Source: Dryas octopetala (lineage: Eukaryota > Streptophyta > Magnoliopsida > Rosales > Rosaceae). From it: 64,000 nucleotides of DNA. The translations under genes were made by a program, and so were the position numbers. Location of the stretch: positions 16,430,001 through 16,494,000 of the forward strand of contig OY992835.1 of assembly GCA_963921425.1 (NCBI GenBank). The letters run 5' to 3'. Positions 33,101 to 43,510 of this stretch are shown one piece after another. The first letter of the stretch is position 1, and every line of letters starts with the position of its first letter. The notes below the pieces were generated by a model that was not told where the DNA came from, ran no database searches, and saw only the letters and a program-made list of their open reading frames with translations.

Positions 33101-34892
33101 TATATCTAATTTCTCAAAAAAAAAAAAAGGATAATATCAAATTGGTCTCTCGAAATAAATGTATTTCTAATTAACTCAACAATTAGCTCAACAATCAATC
33201 ACACAATAACATAAGAACACATAGTGATTCACCCAATCTGATTCAGATCCGGGCTACATCCACATAGTTGTGTTTGAATTATAGACAAAAATGTGTTACA
33301 ATGTCTAGGGCCGGCTATTAGGGGGTGGGCCTGTGCAATCGCACAAGGCCCCCAAATTTTTAGGTCCATACATGTACTTCCTTAAAAAAAAATAATAATA
33401 AAATATAATATAATATAATCTAATTAAGTCAAAAGCCCAACTCCACAAGATAGATTGATTTTCAGAGGCTCTGACTCTCTGTGCATGTATTTTCTTTGAG
33501 TCTTTGACTTTGGTGTCTCTCTCTCTCTCATTATTTGCCTCTTCGTTTCCCACTTTCCTTTTCCCTGGTTGTTTTGATTTGGTCCTGAACTGGGCGCCAT
33601 CCCCTCCAGACCTTTCTCTTGTATTTCTTCTAATTGTCTTGAAATTAAATTTTAAAACCCCCAAATCAGTTGCAAGTTTTTATTTTCTTTACTAACTTAT
33701 GAATTTTTTCATTATTTTGGTTTTGGGTTTATTTATTTTGGAGTTGTGCAAAATTAATTAAATCATCACTATTTTATCTTCTTAATTACAGTTGAGAAGT
33801 GAGAAAGAAGAAATCATACAACAAAGGCTATGGTTGGGAAAAATTTGAAGATATTGAAGGGCCTAATTTTGTTAATTGGCACAGGGCCTCCTAAATCTTT
33901 GAGACGGCCCTGACAATGTCCAATGAAAGTGAACATATATGGGCTCTCAAGAAAAACGAAGAGTTTCCTCAATTAAAGAGGTGGAGAGCATGAAAGCACC
34001 CCTCCACGTACTCTAATATTCTGTTTAATAATATTAATTAGTAATTGTATTGATTGAATGAATATTAAAGAATGGTTTAAATTTAAAGTTAGTTGATGTG
34101 CTGTACCTCGTGACCAAGTGGTGGGATGAACTCAAAATCGGTACGATTAAATTGTGGGATGGATTTAGAGGCAGCATGATCAAATGCTTGTGTTCGTACA
34201 ATGGGAATTGTTCCTTCCGGGCACTCTCCATTCTGTTGCCAATCTTGAAAGATCTCATCACCTTCATAACTTTCCTTTTCATTGCTACTTGGAAATGAAG
34301 GTTGCAGCTATTTTTTCAAAAAGAATGTATGATTAGTATTTAGTGAATGAAACTGTTTGTACCGCATTTATTGAGCATATATATTACTAATCAAATCTCA
34401 TGCATACAACTATGTTAGAGTGGACATTATCTTCATAAGAAGTGTGTTCAGCAATAATATAGTGACCCTCAATATCCGACACACACCTGAAAAATGAGTC
34501 TAATTAATTAGGAATTAAAGAACAAACCTGTATGGTATGATTTTTGAGAAGTGGGTGATTAAGAGCAGGTTGTTTATAGATATCAACACAATCTATTACA
34601 TCACCCCCATCGCCCTGCAAAAATTGAGAGACTCAATTTCAAATGAGAAATAGATATTAATTAAAATGGCTAAACTAAAAAATTTTGAAATGAAGAAAAT
34701 TAATGGGGAAGGCAATAAGGTTATAGTACGTAGTCTTTGAACCTCTATAGTTTTGATGACTGCTTTGTTGTCCTTCACTGTTTCATCAATTGTTCTGCAA
34801 TCAACAAATTCATTGCTCAATGTGAAAATAATTACTGCTACAATGAAAATGCAGCTACCTCTCACTTTGGTGTAACAGTTCCCAGTTGCCAT
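30173..34892 (-). CDS. Neprosin-domain protein B (putative secreted glutamic peptidase)
   Basis: Seven exons on the minus strand: 34892-34743, 34614-34528, 34307-34107, 31748-31590, 31343-31299, 31127-30981 and 30583-30173. All junctions are GT-AG, phase 0, giving about 399 residues. The layout matches gene A: signal-like segment CIFIVAVIIFTLS, pro-region DCVDIYKQPALNHPLL, then QNGECPEGTIPI, LTGGKYYGAST, EAGW, GCYNLECPGFVQ, GHWWLQV, WGGEI, MGSGHFPSEGHG and FYFGGPG. Candidate catalytic Glu in EAGW and WGGEI are both kept. Intron 3 is 2358 bp against 279 bp in gene A, because of inserted DNA that includes a hAT element. The promoter region is undisturbed, so this is the best candidate for an expressed copy in the cluster. 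Substrate and biological role are unknown. Confidence 0.9.
32690..32990. repeat. Local tandem duplication, ~145-bp unit
   Basis: Within intron 3 of neprosin B. Strings TAATACACTAATTTGGACAA, TTTTGAAATTTGAAAA and TTTTAAATAAGGCATTAAT occur near 32700-32840 and again, diverged, near 32845-32985. AT-rich and non-coding. Confidence 0.55.
33306..33912. mobile_element. Non-autonomous hAT-type DNA transposon
   Basis: A 607-bp insertion in intron 3 of neprosin B, flanked by an exact 8-bp duplication ACAATGTC (33298-33305 and 33913-33920), the hallmark size for hAT elements. The left terminus is TAGGGCCGGCT and the right terminus, reverse complemented, is CAGGGCCGTCT; inner pairing also includes GGCCTGTGC with GGCCCTGTGC. 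There is no transposase frame, so mobility would have needed an autonomous partner. It contains a (TC)n tract near 33515. Confidence 0.9.
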
Positions 34893-35030
34893 GATATTGA
34901 ATAGAAATTTGCAAAACTATGCAAAGGTTGAGAGCAAAGCAAACAGAAACCCATATGTATATATATACACTGTATCTAGCCCACTCAAGTACATTAATCT
35001 TGTCAATAGCCTACTAAATGGGGAAGGATA
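34893..35030 (-). promoter_or_regulatory. Core promoter region of neprosin B
   Basis: On the minus strand a TATA-like GTATATATATACATAT (34954-34969) lies about 62-77 bp before the ATG at 34892. The sequence between them is colinear with the interrupted promoter of neprosin A. The transcription start is inferred to lie near 34930. Confidence 0.6.
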
Positions 35031-36735
35031 ACTTTCTAAATCAAAGGGATGTTTAGGTTCCAATTCCAAATCAATTGATAACATTCCTATTATATTTTTG
35101 GACAAAGATATCATTCCTATTATTTTTTTGGTCAAAGATAACATTCCTAATTGATAAGATTTATTAAGAAATTAAAGTCAAGTATCTTTTTTATTTTTTA
35201 TTTTTTTGCATTGTTTCTTGATGGAAAACTCAAACTAACATCTAATTAAAGTATTAAACATTCACATAAATACACAGAGTTGATAGAATATGTACGTACG
35301 TTCTTGTCTTAACCAAAATTAGACATTATAAGTTTATAATAATGGTTTTTTTGAAGGTCAAATCAGGGCATATCAGAAGAAAACAGCCCATTTTATTGAG
35401 CTGAGCGCTCAACATGTCAATAACTCAACATCTTTTTTTTTCTTACATGAAATTATTGAACAGTTTTAATACAGTAAAAAGACATGCTAAGCACTTAGCT
35501 CTGCAAAACACGCTAAATGATTAAAATGTGAGCCGGCTTATCATTTTTTAAAAAGTACATAGGTGGACTTTTTTAACACTATACACTAATACACATTAGG
35601 CAGATTATTTTATAAAAACTTTCAGAGTAAACTAATCATAATATCTCTCTCTTTTTAAACTCTGAAATATCATGACTTTCAATATTGTACATGTTCGGCT
35701 TTCAAAAACATTTGTCAAGATATATTAGACAACTAAGACTCATAACATAGTTGATGAATTGATGAATGTATTTATTCTAATGCACTAATTGTTTTACATA
35801 GTGAGAAAACAACAATGTTACTCTCCTCATTTCATATTTGTACATTTAAGCATTTTATTTTGTACCGTATTTTTTTTTTATTGTACTTCTTCAATATATA
35901 TTATATTTGTTATATTAATTAGTACTACTACAAGTCTACAAGGACCTAAATAAGAAAACACCTCCGACCAAAAAAAAATTACACATAAATTACATGTGTT
36001 AAGCCTTAGGGACGTGCTCACCAAGTAGTTAGTTAGAATTTTATTTTATTTTTATGCACAGTAGTTATAATTATCTAGAACATCTTGTATTGTATAAGCC
36101 CATGTAATACTTGTACATAGAGGGTGTGTACCCCACGTAATATATCATCAAACATTCTAAACTCACAACGTACCTGTACCAAATTGGTCATTTTCCCTAA
36201 ACATTTGTCTGTTTAATTGAACCGCATCTTAAAGATTTTTGCAACTAAGGACTTCTGTTTAATTTTCCCCATTATTAAATCCGAATATGTTCTCTTACCA
36301 CAAAATTAGCAACATAAAATGCTTAATTATGTTTTCAGACTATTACCTAGATCATTGACTAGGTTGAGTTTTGACTAAATATTGTATGGTAAAACAACAT
36401 TATCTATACCTTTCTTTTTCTTTTTGAGAAGGTGGATGTGCTTTATTTACGACATTATCTATATTAAACCATAAGAGTAATTAGGTCATGTGTGAAATAA
36501 ATTTACAAAATAAACTTTGATTATATATCCTCCAATACAAGCAAACCCTTATAAATATACTGAGACAGATGTGAAGTCAATATGTGAAATTAATTAACAA
36601 AAAACTTAAAATTTATTCTTTGTTCTTTGTTCTTGACACATTGCGCTGGGCATTCACAAAATATCACGTATGGTTTTCACTTTTGTACGATGAACCTCCA
36701 CATGATCGTATTAGTACCCGGCGCAAATTCTCAAT
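35031..36735. other. Spacer between neprosin B and C, no gene seen
   Basis: About 1.7 kb of AT-rich sequence. Short direct repeats of TAACATTCCTA and ATTTTTTTGGTCAAAGAT near 35075-35150 belong to the upstream flank of gene B and recur upstream of the displaced gene A promoter. I see no other structure. Confidence 0.5.
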
Positions 36736-39700
36736 TTAGTTGCTACATCCAGGACCGCCAAAATAGAAATGGGTACCAAATTCTTTGTGATCCTTATCTT
36801 CTGCAACATGTATATCATAGCATGAAGGTTTGGTCACGTAAGGCACAAGTTTCTCTGGATTTCCCAAAGCACCAGTGACGCCCACGGATGCAATATTGCG
36901 AAAATAACCTGCTTTTCCATAGCCTTCTTTGGAAAAATGACCACTTCCCATTTGAGTTGGTGAGTGATGATCCTCTGTGGATTGGTCTATATTATAAATC
37001 TCCCCACCCCAGTCAATTGAGTCAGAGCCATTTTTTAGACTTGTGAAGATGGAATCAGGCCAGTATCCTATAATTCGATCTCCCACGCTGACCCACCACT
37101 CTCCTTTCCCAAGAACATTCTGAAACAGATATTCAAATATTTCAGAGCATAGTTGGAATTAGATCGAGCTACACCATGGATGCATATACATAGAGAAGAA
37201 CTTACCTATCCCGGCCTGGCCCGGCCCCATGTGATTCCACATGGCATCCTTCCTTCTTTCATTGGCTCTCTCTCTTCTCTCACTCTCTTTCTCTCTCTTT
37301 TTCTCTCATCTCTTGTCTCTATCCCTTTCTTTAAGAGATGCCACATCACTACAACATGAGGATAGATAATTTTTTACTATACAGCTGGATATATGGTTTG
37401 CATTAAGGTCAAAAAAATCAAAACAAAAAGGAAAAGATAAATCCAAGTTCTCCTATAATAATGGTTGTTTTGAGCACTAATCCTATGTTGGTTGGGTTCT
37501 TAACACTGGAGTAGCATGTTAAACAACTACTGGACCTCAAAAATTTGAACTCTCCCGTGGCCACATTTTACTTGTGGAGAGGCAAACAAGTATTAGCTAG
37601 CTACTTAATTACATACCTTGAATATGGTTATTGTTATGTCATATTGCTTCCCATTGTAGCTGGAAACAGGTTCTATGGGATAACCAAGGACATATTTTCT
37701 GTTTGTTTGCACGAAACCAGGACATTGAAGATCTTTGCAACCAGTGCGTCGGTAGCCATCACTCTTACAAAATTAAACCACCAAGGATGAGTATTAGTAA
37801 GAGAAGCCAAAAATAGCTTCCACAAATTAGTAATAAAAGCATATATAAAACTAGTCAGTACCGTATTTTTGGTATCACATATGTATCACCCTCCAAGAAA
37901 TTATTGTGTGTGATTGTAATACTACGTGACATAATGACGTGGTATTACCAATCCACTTAAATTGTAACATATGTACAATTATTAATTTCTAAAACCCTAA
38001 ATTCTAAAAAATATTCTTAAAATCGTACATATACATGTCATAATCTAAGTGGATTGGTAACACAACGTCATCATGCCACATAGTGTTACAGTCACATACA
38101 ATAATTTTTCAATAGAGAACTTACCCATACAATATTAGATAAGATGGATCGATCACCTCTTTTAAAAATGTGATACACATGTGAAATAAAAGATGTTATA
38201 CACGTAGCATTACTTGATATATAATCATCATGAAGGATACATACTAATGATGCAAACTTACAGTCCAAAATATGAAGAACCTTGTTCGATTGTCGATCGG
38301 GCGAATTAACCTAGGACCATAAAATAATGTTTCAATTTCCATTTTGCCTTGATCTTTATGTTACATTTTTATGTTAATATTTTGAAGAAATCATATATCA
38401 AAAGAAATGAAGGGAGAACTTGAAACTCACAATCCATCCAGCTTCCACAGTGTTTAGTTGTTCATCACGACCTGCTTTAACCCATATTTCAGATACACTG
38501 ATTTCTTTGCCAAATGTTGCAGGGTTCCATACGTTGATTGCTCCATGTGCACCATAGTACGTAATGCCAGTACCAGACAATGAAACTAGGGCATACTATA
38601 TAATTAAGAAAACAATTAATATCAAACTCAATAGAGAAAATTCTTTGGTAAGAATTCGTATGTCATACGAACACTTTTTTAATCTCTGGATTTAATTGGC
38701 AAGTTCACTTTATAACAATAAGCTAGGTTTAGAGACTATACCGTTGGATATGTTCATATAGCATATGAATTTTATAGACAAACTCTCAAAGAATGGTTAA
38801 TTGATGAAATTAAGAACTACCTCTTTACCATGGGGAGTATCAAGCTCTATGATGGGATTAACTTGTGTGGAATAATGCCGAGTGAATCGGTTAGAGGGAC
38901 GACGTTGTTCATATCTGTGTGTTCGTAAAATGGGGATTGTTCCTTCTGGGCATTCTCCATTCTTAACCCAATCTTGAATGAGCTTTCCTTGAAGTTCTCC
39001 ATCATCGGGGCGGCCACTTACAAATGCAGTAGTACTTGGTTTCAACTATGTCCACAAACAATAGGTTTTTTCAACTTCATTAATTCCCTAATAAAATTAA
39101 TTCAATGGATACTAATTGTGAATTTATGATCCATATTATTAGTAAGAAACAAAAGGATCCATCGTTTTACTACATGTGATATATGATCGAGTTATTAATA
39201 ATTTATGTTCACGAACATTAATGTGATATGACATATAATATGACATTGTGATTGAGAATCAAATAAGTATTTATGTGATTAATAATTTAGATTGATCACA
39301 GTCTAATAACATAATCTGTCAGATTTTCTAAAAAAAAATTGTTCATAACGGATAATATTATCTTGTCAGCCAAACAATATAAGATTGAACCATATATTCA
39401 TGTTAAAATCAACATATATAATCAATAATCTAGATTTATAGATTGCCTTGACTGTAATGTCCATTATTAATATTAGAGAGCTATAGTATGGTACAACATT
39501 ACCAATTAATTTTAAGGTGAAAGCAAACCTGTAATGTGTGACTCTGGAGAAGGGGATGATCGAAAGCAAGTTGTTTATAAATATCAACACAATCTATCAA
39601 ATCACCATTGTCACTCTGCAGAAAGTTCAATATTGATTATTTATTCATTAGTTCTATAACATTCAGATTATCCATGCACAAGAAAGAAAATTTGAAAGAA

Positions 39701-39955
39701 TAAAAAAAAATAGGAATATTAAAGAAGATTAGACAAGAAAAGATCGAATTAAGGATGTCGTCATAGCTGGTTATAGTTTACCTCTATAGTTTTGACTGTT
39801 CCCTTATGTAGAACCAAGCCTGTATTTTTCACAGTTTCAATTTTTCTTCCATCAACATATTCAGTAGGAATAATACTCAACAGAAAAGATAAAGATATGA
39901 AGGCCAAAATGCAGCCTCCGAGTTTAGTACTGTCATGACTTTAATAATAAGCCAT
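36736..39955 (-). pseudogene. Neprosin-domain gene C, disabled by a nonsense codon and a frameshift
   Basis: All seven exon positions are recognisable: 39955-39782, 39615-39529, 39045-38821, 38595-38431, 38310-38262, 37763-37617 and 37119-36736. The start aligned with A and B is ATG at 39955, but codon 5 is TAA (39943-39941); the signal-like segment follows in the same frame (GCILAFISLSFLL). Exon 5 is 49 nt instead of 45 because CGAT/CGAC is duplicated near 38294. The unduplicated frame would give VNSPD then NRTRFFIFWT, so the reading shifts and meets a stop at the next junction. Elsewhere it is well kept (LIDCVDIYKQLAFDHPLL, WGGEI, MGSGHFSKEGYG, HFYFGGPG). Two independent lesions support pseudogene status, and it is the most diverged of the three copies. 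Confidence 0.85.
37896..38111. mobile_element. MITE in intron 5 of neprosin C
   Basis: About 215 bp, nearly palindromic. The left arm has AAATTATTGTGTGTGATTG and GGTATTACCAATCCACTTA; the reverse complement of the right arm has AAATTATTGTATGTGACTG and TGTGTTACCAATCCACTTA. Arms are about 75-80 bp. There is no coding capacity. The superfamily is not assigned. Confidence 0.8.
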
Positions 39956-41160
39956 TGAAGAAATTGAACAATGAATACAAAACACGAAATTCATTGACAT
40001 ATATACGAATATGTATATGTATATGTACTGACTACAGAAACGCACCAACAATCTCTAGATAGTAATACTTTAATTACAATTAATATTGTTGCATGTACCT
40101 GCAATTTCAAATATTCTAAAGAGGAAACAGTTTTTTTTTTCTTTCTATGAAAATCATGAAAGGATTTTGATATTAGAAACTAAAATATTAATATTTTTCC
40201 GATTTATGTTAAGAAATAACAACTGGGGCCTATCCGATGAATTCTAAGCTGTCAGCATGCTTAGACCAAAAAAAAAAAAAACAGATTTCAGTCATTGCAC
40301 TTCACTTCATCTTGTCACAATTTCGAGATACATAACATGAACAAATATTTAATATATGTGTGCTAATGACCTTTTGATCTAGTAAATGACACTAGGGACA
40401 TGAATTCGAAACTCATAAATTGTAATTAATTAATTAGAAAAAAAAAAGATATATGTGTAATTATCACATTAAAGCTTACAATCAATTATATAGGGACACA
40501 CAAAATAAATGAAAATTGAAAAAAAAAAAATTAGAACTGAATCAGTTCGATTTGGTTTTGAGCACTATATTTACAAATTAGAGTTATATTTTTCTTTTTG
40601 GTCTGAAAATACTTAATTTGTACAAATTAGAGGTTTTTTATTATTTCAGTATAGAAATTAGAGTTAATGTTTATATTATTATTTTTTTAAACTAGAGAGA
40701 AACGAATTCTAAACTTTTTATCTCGCTATTCTTCCCCAGTTTAACTAATTCGAGGGCTTACGCTCAGAAGTTTACTCCCAAAGTCAAAGTCACAAAGTCA
40801 AACTTATTATATATGATTTTAAACTTTATTATTGATGGAAATGTGCATTTTGTTATAAACATAATTTGTCAAAATGTCCCAATGAATTCCTAAGTCATAT
40901 CATAAAAATTGATTTTATGATTGAGTATTCTAATTCCATATATATTAAAGTGTTTTGAATGTTTTAGGTGATTGGAATAAATTGAAATTGAGGTTAATCA
41001 TAACCAGTTAATTAAGAAGACCAGAGGGGCGCCAGACATGGCGGTGGTGGCCGGGTGGTTGTTGTCCCATCCTCACTATGTGTCTGGGGCTGATTTGCCT
41101 CATGGTTTTCTTTGGTGTACGCGCGTAATTGTTGTATGTGTTGCCATTATGATTAATTAA
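39956..41160. other. Intergenic, no gene seen
   Basis: AT-rich, with alternating TATATG strings near 40000 and poly(A) tracts. A small GC-rich island near 41025-41120 (ATGGCGGTGGTGGCCGGGTG) has no coding or RNA-gene signature that I recognise. Confidence 0.5.
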
Positions 41161-41354
41161 GGGTCTATTTAGTATTGTTTTTTAGAATTGTTAAAAGTAT
41201 TTTCAGATTAATAAAAGCATTTTTTTGTTGCGTTTGATAAAAATAAATAAAAATAATTATAGATTATAAAAATACTTTTAAGTTATTTTTTTAGTAGAAA
41301 TGCTTCCAATAAAAACACTATTGATCGAGTATAAAAACAATGCCAAATGAGCCC
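41161..41354. mobile_element. Tourist-like (PIF/Harbinger-type) MITE
   Basis: A 194-bp element with terminal inverted repeats GGGTCTATTTAGTATTGTTT and, on the other strand, GGGCTCATTTGGCATTGTTT. It is flanked by TAA on both sides, the 3-bp TWA-type duplication expected for PIF/Harbinger. The arms stay complementary in the AT-rich interior. The class is inferred from GGG/CCC ends and TAA. Confidence 0.7.
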
Positions 41355-43510
41355 TAAATACTCATGACCTAGTTGTTCAATTCCCTATTTCAATTTGGAC
41401 CTTAAATGTTTTGGTGCCAACATTCAAAATTTGAAAACCCAATTGGTGTGTTTTAATTGTGATTAAAAGCGGCCATGAACTGCCCATGTACCCATTTACC
41501 TAACTTACCACAATATATGACCTTTATGAAAATTTCATGATTTGGATGATATATATATATATATTCAATTATGAATTGAATGAGATCGAGAATGATTATG
41601 AACTAGGCCTTAAAATATTTGAGTTAAGTGATTAACCATTAGTTCAATGTGATGGCTTGCCTCTTTATCTTTCTTCAAATTGCATATTATTCTCTCTCCC
41701 AAAATATACCTCCCTTTATACCCTTTGGGCTAGATTCTTTTATTAAATGTTGCAATAAAAAAAATCCGAAGAATGTGAGATGTTGGAGAAAACCGAGATG
41801 AGCACACAAGTCCAAGACTACTAACATTCAAAACATTTAACTATATAGTCCCCTCAAGCCCGCCTGAGAAAGTGGGCGATTCACTCATCCTTCCTACGTT
41901 CCTCGTCCGTGCGATGCTCCATTGATTTTTCTTTGGAGTAAACTCGTTGACTGAGAAAGGCTTTTCCTTGATGGCGGGAATGGGTCGAGGTTTGAGTTTT
42001 CTTTTACAGGTCCCATATTTTTATAACCCTCAATTTTGGTTTTATTTGTATCAGACCCCACTTTATTCATTTATATCTCATTGGGAATAGGTATTAATTT
42101 TTTTTTTTTTTTTTTCAGTGAGAATAGCTAATTGGTTAAGGGACAGTGTGTTCAACCTCTAACCTTGAATTGAATAAGCTATAACTGCCTATAAGTCCAC
42201 TACATTATCCCTATTTAATTAGATGTATAAAAGTTGGAGATACAGTCGACTTGTTACTTCTTCTAAGAGGCGTACCCTTTTGTACAAACGACCTCATGAA
42301 ATTCATCATTGGCATATTAGCAAATGCATCATCTTAATTTAATTCACTCAATATGTCCAAAGGCTTTGGGGGTGGGGGAGGGGGAGGGGGAGGGCAAGAA
42401 TCAAACTTTAACCTTAAGTGCGAGGATAAATACTCTATTTCTTGCGCTATAAGTCTCTTCAACCCCACTTACAAATTTTTTATAACCCTCATATTGGCTC
42501 GAGTTTCACAAGTTTCCGAATAAGGAATGCACTATCCATATTGAAAATGGCAAATGAGATGAGTTTCATATAGTGGTGCAACTCGGTCCGGGTTAACCTG
42601 ATGTTTAATTGAACTCATGTGGGAGGGTTTGAAAAAGACAAAATCCGGCCAAACTTAAACTGACCTCAACTTGAATTTTTGGGTTCAGCTTGGATAGAGG
42701 TCATGCCCATCCAAGTCCGAACTCGAATTCCAACCTAAATTGTATTAGTAGTAGAGCATATTACAAGTTATACCCTCAAGGTTTGAGGTATTTCACAATT
42801 TGCACTTTATCATTTTAATTTTTTCAATTTAGTATCTCACAATTTGATTTACTGATTGAGGATCCCATTTTTGTCGGCCACATTACACCCCTAGCTTCAT
42901 AAGAATAAGAGACAATCAAACCAATTTGGCCTAACGGGGTAATGTCGGTCGCTTACATCCTCAATTAAATTGCGGCAGATAGAATAAATAAATTAAAAAA
43001 AAAAAAAAAAACTAGAATTGAATCAGCACAGGCTTTGGTCGCTTTTTTACTCTTAAAAATTGAAAACTGATCCAGTTAAATTAGTAAGAAAAAAAAAAAT
43101 GAAATCAATTAGATTAGATTGGATCGTTTGATTTGAAATCTGATCAGTTTATTTTGCTTTTTAAACAGCCTTTCCGAACAATAATAAATCTATAATCTAA
43201 AATAATAATAAGAGTAAATTTTAACAAGAGTCTAGATACAATTAGTACAATACTACAAGGCCACATCAAGGTTACAAATTAATTGAATCGCCTATGAAAT
43301 TAGTGGTGGTTTGGGTAATTAGGTCTCTCTCGACTTGAAGATGGCAACAATTTAAGACCCCACTGTCACTGCAGTTCCCTCGCAAGCTTTGCAAATCCTG
43401 GAAGAAACATTTTGAGCAAATGTTTGAAAAGACTAACATAGCAGAAGCATCAAAACCGAAATGAAGAGAATTCTGAACCTTAGGAATGAGAATCATGATC
43501 ACAACTGGGG
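41355..43510. other. Intergenic with G-rich tract, no gene seen
   Basis: About 2.1 kb upstream of the last methyltransferase exon. It includes a G-rich run at 42368-42394 built from GGGGG blocks separated by T or A, and repeat-like text near 42580-42740 (CTCGGTCCGGGTTAACCTG) typical of degraded transposon DNA. No coding exon is visible. Confidence 0.5.
42368..42394 (+). repeat. G-rich tract with quadruplex potential
   Basis: Five consecutive runs of three or more G with single-base T or A spacers. By pattern it meets the usual intramolecular G-quadruplex rule. It is not close to a recognisable promoter. Confidence 0.7.

Noticed and set aside
34596-34742. Read-through of neprosin B exon 1 as a 98-residue protein
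   Set aside because: The three neprosin genes share a donor after KTI(K/E) at the end of exon 1, and the extension runs into intron 1.
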